NCBI GenBank assembly: GCA_045604985.1
Contig: JAZUPD010000018.1
Span: 84,970-148,969, forward strand
Origin: SIG710 sp045604985
Lineage (GTDB): Bacteria > Bacillota > Clostridia > Oscillospirales > CAG-272
Direction: 5' to 3'
DNA length: 64,000 nt
Shown: positions 26,829 to 32,999 of the stretch, one piece after another
How positions within the stretch are numbered: the first letter of the stretch is position 1
Layout: every line of letters begins with the position of its first letter
Made by a program: the position numbers and the translations under genes
The notes under the pieces: generated by a model
Seen by the model: only the letters and a program-made list of their open reading frames with translations
What the model was told of the DNA's origin: nothing
Databases searched by the model: none

Positions 26829-26857
26829 TTGACATTTTTGGGTTTTTGTTATATAAT
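26829..26857 (+). promoter_or_regulatory. Consensus sigma-A promoter of proS
   Basis: TTGACA (26829-26834), 17-base spacer, TATAAT (26852-26857). The leader is about 45 bases, too short for a T-box. Confidence 0.85.
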
Positions 26858-26908
26858 AAACTATAAAATTGATTTTTAAATGCTTATATGTAAGGAAAAA
26901 GGAGAAAC

Positions 26909-28345
26909 ATGGCAAACGACAAGAAAATGGTTGAGCAGATAACGGCGATGGACGTCGATTTTGCTCAGTGGTACACAGATATCTGCAAAAAGGCAGACCT
27001 TATTGATTATTCAAGTGTAAAGGGATGTATGATAATCCGTCCCTACGGTTACGCTATTTGGGAAAATATCCAGCGCATCCTTGACACACGCTTCAAGGAG
27101 CTGGGTCACGAAAACGTATATATGCCTATGTTTATCCCCGAGTCTCTTCTCCAGAAAGAGAAGGATCACGTTGCCGGGTTTGCTCCCGAGGTCGCTTGGG
27201 TAACTCACGGCGGAAGTGAAAAGCTCACAGAGCGTATGTGCGTCCGTCCTACCTCCGAGACTCTTTTCTGTGAGCATTATGCAAATATAATTCGCTCATA
27301 CAGAGATCTTCCCAAGCTTTATAACCAGTGGTGTTCGGTTGTAAGATGGGAAAAGACCACCAGACCCTTCCTTCGTTCAAGAGAGTTCCTCTGGCAGGAG
27401 GGACACACGATGCACGCAACCAGAGACGAAGCAGTTGACGAAACAGTACAGATGCTCAATGTCTATGCTGATTTCCACGAAAACGACCTTGCGATCCCCG
27501 TTATCAAGGGTAGAAAAACTCCCTCGGATAAGTTTGCGGGAGCAGAGGATACTTATGCCATCGAGGCTCTTATGCATGACGGTAAGTCCCTGCAAGCGGC
27601 AACCTCTCATTTCTTCGGAGATGGCTTTGCAAGAGCTTTTGACATCACATATCAGACAAAAGAAAATACGCTTGCATATCCTTTCCAGACCTCTTGGGGT
27701 TGTACGACCAGAATGATCGGCGGTATCATTATGACACACGGCGATGACAACGGTCTCGTTCTTCCCCCTGCAGTTGCACCCGTACAGGTGGTGATCATCC
27801 CCGTTGCGGCACATAAGGAGGGCGTTCTCCAGAAGGCAAACGAGCTTTATGAAGAACTCAAAAAGAATTTCAGAGTTAAGCTTGACGACAGCGATAATTC
27901 TCCTGGATGGAAGTACGCAGAATACGAGATGAAGGGCGTTCCGCTTCGCATCGAGATCGGTCCCAGAGATATTGAGAACGGTCAGTGCGTCATAGTAACT
28001 CGTCACAATCTTGAAAAGTCTTTTGTTAGCCTTGAAAATCTCAGCGAAACAGTTGCAGAAAAGCTTGCCGAGGTAAGAGACGGAATGTTCGAGAAGGCTC
28101 TGGCAAACAGAGAGAGAAGAACATATTCCTGCAAGACCATTGATGAGATAAATGAGGCTCTTAAAAACGGCGACGGATTTGTCAAGGCAATGTGGTGCGG
28201 AGACGAGGAGTGTGAGGACGGTGTTAAGGAAAAGACCGGCATCGGTTCACGCTGCATACCTCTCGAGCAGGAGCAGATAGAGGACGTTTGCGTCTGCTGC
28301 GGAAAACCCGCCAAGCATATGGTAGTCTGGGCAAGAGCTTATTAA
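26909..28345 (+). CDS. proS: Prolyl-tRNA synthetase, ProS type 3 (eukaryote/archaeal-like)
   Basis: 478-residue class II synthetase that charges tRNA-Pro. It is the shorter form without the editing insertion found in most bacteria. Motif 2 is VVRWEKTTRPFLRSREFLWQEGH and motif 3 is GCTTRMIGGIIMTHGDDNGL. The C-terminal zinc-like domain has Cys residues (CGDEECEDG and VCVCCGKPA) typical of the eukaryote-like form. AAGGAG lies upstream of the ATG. It is monocistronic between its promoter and terminator. Confidence 0.96.
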   Translation: MANDKKMVEQITAMDVDFAQWYTDICKKADLIDYSSVKGCMIIRPYGYAIWENIQRILDTRFKELGHENVYMPMFIPESLLQKEKDHVAGFAPEVAWVTHGGSEKLTERMCVRPTSETLFCEHYANIIRSYRDLPKLYNQWCSVVRWEKTTRPFLRSREFLWQEGHTMHATRDEAVDETVQMLNVYADFHENDLAIPVIKGRKTPSDKFAGAEDTYAIEALMHDGKSLQAATSHFFGDGFARAFDITYQTKENTLAYPFQTSWGCTTRMIGGIIMTHGDDNGLVLPPAVAPVQVVIIPVAAHKEGVLQKANELYEELKKNFRVKLDDSDNSPGWKYAEYEMKGVPLRIEIGPRDIENGQCVIVTRHNLEKSFVSLENLSETVAEKLAEVRDGMFEKALANRERRTYSCKTIDEINEALKNGDGFVKAMWCGDEECEDGVKEKTGIGSRCIPLEQEQIEDVCVCCGKPAKHMVVWARAY

Positions 28346-28355
28346 GATATTAACT

Positions 28356-28393
28356 TTTTTAGGGCTGTTATCTTGAGACAGCCCTAAATTTTA
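28356..28393 (+). terminator. Terminator of proS
   Basis: TTTAGGGCTGT and ACAGCCCTAAA (11 bp) flank a 9-base loop; ATTTT follows. Confidence 0.8.
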
Positions 28394-28414
28394 AAAATCG
28401 GAAAGGAGGAGCAT

Positions 28415-29542
28415 ATGGTAAGATCATTCAGCATAACGGCAAAAGAGAGAATGCGCATGATAGACCCCGTACTCCTCGTTTGCACTCTTATTCTCACCGC
28501 TATGAGCCTTTCGACTTTGGGCGGCGGGCTTGGTGGTATGATGGATTTTTCAAAATCCGCTTATATTGTTCAGATAGTTTCGGTGATTCTTGGTATTGGC
28601 ATGATGATCGCCATAACTATGATGGATTATGAGGAATTTATCGACAAGTTCGGCGGCGTCTTTTACGTTGGTGCGTTGCTTTTGCTTGGTATAACTCTCA
28701 TTTTCGGCATTGCTGCAGGCTCAAACAAAAGTTATCTGCGATTCGGTCCTGTGGGAATACAGGCATCGGAATTTGTAAAGGCAGCATACATAATGACCTT
28801 TTCAAAGCATCTTGCATTTGTTAAGGATAAGATAAATAACGTCAAAAATCTGGCGGGACTTGCTCTCCATGCAGGACTTATCATAGGACTTATCCTCGTT
28901 TCGGGAGATCTTGGAGTTGCCCTTGTTTATATGGCTTTCACTCTTATCATGCTTTTCTGTGCAGGACTCAGCTCGTGGCTTTTTGCAGGCGTCGGGGCGG
29001 CTGCGTTAGTGGGTTTTCCTTATATCTGGCCTCATCTTCATGAATATCAACAAAAAAGGATTCTTGTAGGCTTCAATCCCGAGCTTGACCCTCTTGATAA
29101 GGGGATGCAACCCCTCATCAGCCGTCAGGCCATCGCAAACGGCGGAATGTGGGGACAAGGAATAAATGGTGGCTCATATTATGAAAGGCTTTTTGCCTCC
29201 CACACCGACTTTATCTTTGCTTCCTTCTGTGAAAAATTCGGATTTGTGGGCGGTGCTATACTTATTATCACGCTTACCGTTATGGCAGTGCGGATATTGA
29301 TGATCGCAAGGCAGGCAAGATGTCTTATGGGAGCATATATCTGCATAGGTGCGGCGGCGATAGTTATAGTTCAGACCCTTGAAAATCTGGGAATGTGCAT
29401 GGCGTTTCTTCCCGTTGTGGGAATAACACTGCCATTTATGAGCTATGGGGGATCTTCAATGCTTTCGATGTATATAATAATCGGACTCGTGCAGAGCGTC
29501 AGAGCACACAGGGATAAATACTTCTTTGAAATGAATGAATAA
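28415..29542 (+). CDS. RodA/FtsW/SpoVE-family peptidoglycan glycosyltransferase
   Basis: 375-residue SEDS protein with about ten transmembrane helices; SEDS proteins polymerise lipid II into glycan strands. Landmarks are GVALVYMAF after GDL (LVSGDLG, the catalytic-Asp region), ASHTDFIFASFCEKFGFVGG near residue 265, and VGITLPFMSYGGSS near residue 335. The N-terminal region has four predicted helices before residue 130. No partner class B penicillin-binding protein lies beside it, so whether it serves elongation, division or sporulation is open. The start has AAAGGAGG. Confidence 0.9.
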   Translation: MVRSFSITAKERMRMIDPVLLVCTLILTAMSLSTLGGGLGGMMDFSKSAYIVQIVSVILGIGMMIAITMMDYEEFIDKFGGVFYVGALLLLGITLIFGIAAGSNKSYLRFGPVGIQASEFVKAAYIMTFSKHLAFVKDKINNVKNLAGLALHAGLIIGLILVSGDLGVALVYMAFTLIMLFCAGLSSWLFAGVGAAALVGFPYIWPHLHEYQQKRILVGFNPELDPLDKGMQPLISRQAIANGGMWGQGINGGSYYERLFASHTDFIFASFCEKFGFVGGAILIITLTVMAVRILMIARQARCLMGAYICIGAAAIVIVQTLENLGMCMAFLPVVGITLPFMSYGGSSMLSMYIIIGLVQSVRAHRDKYFFEMNE

Positions 29543-29544
29543 AA

Positions 29545-29582
29545 AATGACCGCTTCACTTGAAACATGAAGCGGTCATTTTT
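29545..29582. terminator. Bidirectional terminator between rodA-like and Nudix genes
   Basis: AAAATGACCGCTTCA and TGAAGCGGTCATTTT form a 15-bp perfect stem with a 9-base loop, and T-runs on both strands. Confidence 0.85.
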
Positions 29583-29635
29583 GCTTAGATAATGCTTTTA
29601 AAATATGGTTGACTTACATATGACATCCTCGGCCA

Positions 29636-30127
29636 TTATAAAAGCTTTTTAAAAACGAGTTCTGCCGTTTTTTTGATATGGTCGGGTATGGGGATATCTT
29701 TTTCATTTCGCACTATCTTACCATCCGATACCTCTTTTTGACTAACAAAATAGAACTCTTTACTCTCGCCCGAAAGAGGAACTAATGGGGTGGATTCGTC
29801 AAAATTTTCGGGGAAAAAGGCAATGTAAACGAAATCTAAATTTTGAATGGGATTTTGGATATTTTCGTGGAGTAGAAAAGATGGCGTAGGAAGGAAAAAA
29901 ACATCTGCCTTTTTTATTTTTTTGCCATTTTCATCAGCGAGAATGGCACTTATTCCCGATTCTTCGTAAATCTCGCGCAAAACAGCCTCGTGAGGTAGCT
30001 CATGTGGCTCAATATGCCCGCCAAGAGGATAAAGCTGACAGAATTTTTTATGTTTGTGGAGCAGGATTTTTTTACTTTTTTCATTATAGAGATAGGCCGT
30101 TGCCGTCATTGTTCTGTTATAAACCAT
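29636..30127 (-). CDS. Nudix hydrolase
   Basis: 163-residue Nudix-fold pyrophosphohydrolase. The Nudix box runs from GGHIEPHELPHEAVLREI to YEESGI near residues 36-59 and fits GX5EX7REUXEEXGU. The N-terminus (MTATAYLYNEKSKKILLHKH) is the usual first beta strand. Substrate cannot be read from the sequence; relatives include nucleotide-sugar and oxidised-nucleotide hydrolases. AGGAGAGG upstream supports the start at 30127. It stands alone. Confidence 0.9.
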   Translation of the reverse strand: MVYNRTMTATAYLYNEKSKKILLHKHKKFCQLYPLGGHIEPHELPHEAVLREIYEESGISAILADENGKKIKKADVFFLPTPSFLLHENIQNPIQNLDFVYIAFFPENFDESTPLVPLSGESKEFYFVSQKEVSDGKIVRNEKDIPIPDHIKKTAELVFKKLL

Positions 30128-30418
30128 ATTTTCCTCTCCTTCCGTCAGGTAATATTAACATATTTCCTATTTTTTGTCAATAGAGTCAAAGTGAATTTTT
30201 TTATATTGAAAATGTGATTCGATGGATAAGTACGCCATCGTTATCAGATGTGATGGATAAGTCGTTCCAAATTTTCTTAAAGCGATACTTGAGCTGTTTC
30301 CTCTTGACACGTATGTGGAAAAGCCTGTTAAATTTATGTAGATCGCAAATGCGTTCAATTCTCTTCCTCTATATTTTTTGGGATAAAAATAGTTCAAAGA
30401 TCATATTTTGACTTTTGT
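30128..30418. other. AT-rich intergenic stretch, possible decayed sequence
   Basis: No supported gene. A minus-strand open frame (30167-30397, 76 codons) lacks a ribosome site and a recognisable product. GATGGATAAGT occurs twice within 35 bases (near 30222 and 30253), with a single-base difference after it. Probably a degraded repeat. Confidence 0.35.
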
Positions 30419-30462
30419 AATGAGAAAATCCGCCGAAAATCGGCGGATTTTCTCAATTTTTA
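30419..30462 (-). terminator. Terminator of the perR-rbr unit
   Basis: TGAGAAAATCCGCCGA (30421-30436), AAA, TCGGCGGATTTTCTCA (30440-30455): a perfect 16-bp stem with T-runs on both sides. Confidence 0.8.
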
Positions 30463-30496
30463 ATGTCTTTCGTACTACAACGGATACGGTTTTTTA

Positions 30497-31036
30497 TCAA
30501 TAGTTTTCAGCCTTGAGCTCAAAGAAGGACTTAGGATGAGCGCAAACGGGGCAAAGCTCGGGTGCTGCCTTACCAACTACGATATGACCGCAGTTTCTGC
30601 ACTTCCAAATAGCATCGCCATCCTTTGAGAATACAAGTCCTCCCTCAACGTTTGAGAGAAGCTTAAGGTATCTCTCCTCGTGTTCCTTCTCGATATCGCC
30701 AACTGCCTTGAAGAGATATGCGATTCTTTTGAAGCCCTCTTCCTCTGCAACTCTTGCAAATTCAGCATACATATCCGTCCATTCATAGTTCTCTCCTGCA
30801 GCAGCATCCTTAAGATTCTCTGATGTTGTGGGAATATCGCCGTCGTGGAGAAGCTTGAACCAAAGCTTTGCGTGCTCCTTTTCATTGTGAGCTGTCTCCT
30901 CAAAGATAGCTGCGATCTGCTCGTAGCCTTCCTTTCTTGCCTTGGAAGCATAATATGTGTACTTGTTTCTTGCCTGCGATTCGCCTGCAAATGCAGCCAT
31001 AAGATTAGCTTCTGTTCTTGATCCCTTAAGTTCCAT
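30497..31036 (-). CDS. rbr: Rubrerythrin
   Basis: 179-residue non-haem diiron peroxidase that reduces hydrogen peroxide in anaerobes. The four-helix bundle has the Glu/His ligands: EANLMAAFAGESQARNKYT, ETAHNEKEH and GDIEKEHEERYLKLL. The C-terminal rubredoxin-like domain has the CxxC pairs WKCRNCGH and LCPVCAHP for its electron-transfer iron. It lies 28 bases after perR on the same strand, so it is probably transcribed with it and derepressed by peroxide. Confidence 0.96.
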   Translation of the reverse strand: MELKGSRTEANLMAAFAGESQARNKYTYYASKARKEGYEQIAAIFEETAHNEKEHAKLWFKLLHDGDIPTTSENLKDAAAGENYEWTDMYAEFARVAEEEGFKRIAYLFKAVGDIEKEHEERYLKLLSNVEGGLVFSKDGDAIWKCRNCGHIVVGKAAPELCPVCAHPKSFFELKAENY

Positions 31037-31063
31037 AATTCTTAATCCTTTCGAAAATAAAAT

Positions 31064-31432
31064 TTATTTTTGTTTGCCTTTACAGCAATTACAAACGTGT
31101 TTCACCATCAGCTCATAGCCGACTATTTTTTTTCCGATGCTGTTCTCAATGACATCCCGGAGAGAGCCGATGTCGGTATCAATTATTGAGCCACACTCAG
31201 TGCAAACCATATGGTCGTGGAGAGGGGCAACTCGATCGTACCGATCGGGTGCATTTTCAGAGACAAGTTTGCGTATCTCGCTCTCCTTTGTCAAAAGTCC
31301 AAGATTTCTGTAAACCGTTCCGAGGGCTATTCTCGGCATTATGAGCTTTGCTTCATGGTATATTTCATCGGCACTTGGATGTGATTGCGATCGGTTTATA
31401 ATATCGAGTATAAGCTTTTTTTGTTTAGTCAT
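31064..31432 (-). CDS. perR: PerR-like Fur-family peroxide sensor
   Basis: 122-residue Fur-family repressor. Winged helix: HPSADEIYHEAK and IALGTVYRNLGLL. The sensing site keeps the PerR pattern Asp-His-His-Asp (RYDRVAPLHDHMVC, then SIID). Zinc Cys pairs are CTEC and CNCC. The frame opens at a GTG (31444), but the ATG at 31432 has GAGG seven bases upstream. Location before rubrerythrin and between two PerR-type boxes supports peroxide control with autoregulation. Fur or Zur specificity is less likely but not excluded. Confidence 0.87.
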   Translation of the reverse strand: MTKQKKLILDIINRSQSHPSADEIYHEAKLIMPRIALGTVYRNLGLLTKESEIRKLVSENAPDRYDRVAPLHDHMVCTECGSIIDTDIGSLRDVIENSIGKKIVGYELMVKHVCNCCKGKQK

Positions 31433-31447
31433 ATTTGACCTCACTTT

Positions 31448-31464
31448 TTAGGAATGATTCTTAA
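31448..31464 (-). promoter_or_regulatory. PerR-type box just downstream of the perR promoter
   Basis: TTAGGAATGATTCTTAA on the plus strand, a near-perfect inverted repeat close to the PerR consensus TTATAATNATTATAA. Its position, about ten bases past the -10 box, suits autorepression. Confidence 0.7.
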
Positions 31465-31474
31465 CTCTGATATT

Positions 31475-31502
31475 ATTATACCACTTTTTTTTTATTTGTC
31501 AA
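31475..31502 (-). promoter_or_regulatory. Sigma-A promoter of perR-rbr
   Basis: Minus strand: TTGACA (31497-31502), 16-base spacer, TATAAT (31475-31480). Confidence 0.8.
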
Positions 31503-31518
31503 GAGATTTTGAAAAAAA

Positions 31519-31535
31519 TCAAGAATTATTCTTAA
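31519..31535 (-). promoter_or_regulatory. Second PerR-type box overlapping the tepA stop
   Basis: TCAAGAATTATTCTTAA, symmetric except at one arm position. It lies about 17 bases upstream of the -35 box and includes the last codons of the ClpP-like gene. With the first box it brackets the promoter. Confidence 0.55.
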
Positions 31536-32232
31536 TCAATTTTCTCAGCTCATCCAAAGCGTCCGAAAGACCTCCTACCTTGTCGATTATTCCAAGCTCG
31601 ACCGCCTCGTTTCCGTCGACTATCGAACCAACGTCTGTCGCCATTTCATCGGGACGCATCATAAGCTCTCTTATTTTTTCTGGGGCAACTCTTGAATGAT
31701 CGGTTATAAATTTAATGATCCTTTTTTGCATATCCTCAAAATATCTGAAGGTCTGGGGAACTCCTATAACAAGTCCGTTTATTCTCACAGGATGGATAGT
31801 CATGGTGGCAGAGGGAACGATAAATGATCGCTTTGCGGCAACGGCAAGAGGAACTCCGATGGAATGTCCGCCGCCGAGAACGATAGAAACTGTCGGCTTT
31901 GACATAGAGGCTATCATCTCAGCAATAGCAAGTCCTGCCTCAACATCTCCTCCCATAGTGTTCAGTACAATGAGAAGTCCTTCTATCTCCTCGCTTTCCT
32001 CAATGGCAACGAGAAGCGGGATCACATGCTCATATTTTGTTGCCTTTTGGCTTTCGCCAAGAAGGTAATGCCCCTCGATCTGCCCGATAATGGAAAGACA
32101 ATGAATGGTCTCGCAAGAGTTTTTGGTAACCACGCTTCCGCTTTTGATTATTCCCTCAAAATTTTCCCCCAGTGGGGAATTGTTTTCGTTCTGAGAGGAA
32201 TTTTGTTCCGTCTTTTTTTCATTTTCAGCCAT
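31519..32232 (-). CDS. tepA: ClpP-fold serine peptidase TepA/YmfB-like
   Basis: 237-residue ClpP-like protein. A disordered Asn/Glu-rich head (1-30) precedes the fold. The nucleophile Ser sits in LGGGHSIGVPLAVAA near residue 133 and the His in TMTIHPVR near residue 158; NTMGGDVEAGLAIAE is the ClpP-like oxyanion region. Bacillus TepA (YmfB) was linked to protein translocation and degradation of small spore proteins. GGAG seven bases upstream supports the start. Its 3' end overlaps a candidate PerR box. Confidence 0.88.
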   Translation of the reverse strand: MAENEKKTEQNSSQNENNSPLGENFEGIIKSGSVVTKNSCETIHCLSIIGQIEGHYLLGESQKATKYEHVIPLLVAIEESEEIEGLLIVLNTMGGDVEAGLAIAEMIASMSKPTVSIVLGGGHSIGVPLAVAAKRSFIVPSATMTIHPVRINGLVIGVPQTFRYFEDMQKRIIKFITDHSRVAPEKIRELMMRPDEMATDVGSIVDGNEAVELGIIDKVGGLSDALDELRKLIKNNS

Positions 32233-32342
32233 TTTTATTCTCCTTTGGTATAGATATTAACATAATTATTTACCAAAAAGAGTCCCCATACCCATCTGTC
32301 GAATACTTTTTTTGCCTTTTTTCAGATTTTTTCAAATAATAC

Positions 32343-32371
32343 TTGACAAATGGATGAACTTGTTGTATAAT
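32343..32371 (+). promoter_or_regulatory. Consensus sigma-A promoter of the tRNA gene
   Basis: TTGACA (32343-32348), 17-base spacer, TATAAT (32366-32371), about 20 bases before the mature 5' end. Confidence 0.88.
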
Positions 32372-32392
32372 ATCTCTTGTTCAACTGAATAG

Positions 32393-32469
32393 GGGGCATT
32401 AGCTCAGTTGGTTAGAGCTACCGGCTCATAACCGGTCGGTCCGGGGTTCGAGTCCCTGATGCCCCACCA
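32393..32469 (+). tRNA. tRNA with CAU anticodon (tRNA-Met, or tRNA-Ile2 if modified)
   Basis: 77 bases including encoded CCA. The acceptor GGGGCAT pairs with ATGCCCC. The D arm is GCTC/GAGC, the anticodon stem ACCGG/CCGGT holds the loop CTCATAA (anticodon CAU), and the T arm is CGGGG-TTCGAGT-CCCTG (one mismatch). It lacks the initiator-type C1:A72 mismatch, so it is elongator Met, or Ile2 if its C34 is made lysidine by TilS. The sequence alone does not decide. Confidence 0.95.
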
Positions 32470-32470
32470 A

Positions 32471-32506
32471 AAAAACAGATTTCAATGCGAAATCTGTTTT
32501 TTTTAT
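32471..32506 (+). terminator. Terminator of the tRNA gene
   Basis: AAACAGATTTC and GAAATCTGTTT flank AATGC; a run of eight T follows. Confidence 0.88.
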
Positions 32507-32512
32507 TAAAAT

Positions 32513-32876
32513 ATGTTCGAAATAACTTTCTTCTTCCACAGCATCGAAAAAATCCGTATTTTTTCATTACAGCAAGAGGGTGTTTTTCCACATGGGCAAG
32601 AAGAAGCTCGATGTTCTTATCCTTACGTTTATCATATAGTGCTTCAACGGCATTCATTGCCGTTGAGTCAAGGGAATTTACTGCACCCAAGTGAAGAATG
32701 AGATATTTTATATCTTCGTCGTCAAGAGCAACTCCGGATGCAAGTGCAAGGGCGATTGAAAGAGGAAGGGCAATTATTGCAACTATAATCCCCGCTATGA
32801 CATCGGAAACGAATTGCTTTCCCGAATAGTTTTTAATTACAGAAAAGAACTTTGGCTTCAGATAAAAATTATTCAA
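32513..32876 (-). pseudogene. SulP-family anion permease remnant: first membrane segment joined to STAS domain
   Basis: Residues 1-50 match the start of SulP permeases (KPKFFSVIKNYSGKQF, then VSDVIAGIIVAIIALPLSIA). The next residues jump straight into the middle of the C-terminal STAS domain (YLILHLGAVNSLDSTAMNA, then ELLLAHVEKHPLAVMKK). About 400 residues of transport core are missing, with the junction near 32722-32735. A second lesion follows: the six-A run at 32547-32552 carries one extra base, and the neighbouring frame gives the proper STAS end FFDAVEEESYFEHI. The true C-terminus is gone; the open frame runs on antisense through the tRNA. The only start is TTG at 32876, without a clear ribosome site. 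Confidence 0.88.
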
Positions 32877-32999
32877 GATCTATGTCTACTTATGATCAAA
32901 GATTCTATATATTATAGCACGCTGAAATGAGATTTCAATGAATTTTTCCAACAAAAAAGACATGAAAAAGCGTCAAAACACTATATTTCAACAAAATTC

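Noticed and set aside
26858..26908. Possible T-box leader for proS (and likewise for asnA at 35713-35744)
   Set aside because: The leaders from clear promoters are only about 30-50 bases; no specifier stem or T-box sequence fits.
27377..28006. 209-codon minus-strand frame inside proS
   Set aside because: Antisense shadow of a fully recognisable prolyl-tRNA synthetase.
30167..30397. 76-codon minus-strand frame between Nudix and rubrerythrin genes
   Set aside because: No ribosome site or recognisable product; kept only as possible decayed sequence.
32393..32513. C-terminal 40 residues of the SulP-remnant open frame (ending in a Ser/Gly/Thr/Arg/Pro pattern)
   Set aside because: This is translation of the antisense strand of the tRNA gene and its terminator, a common false protein segment.
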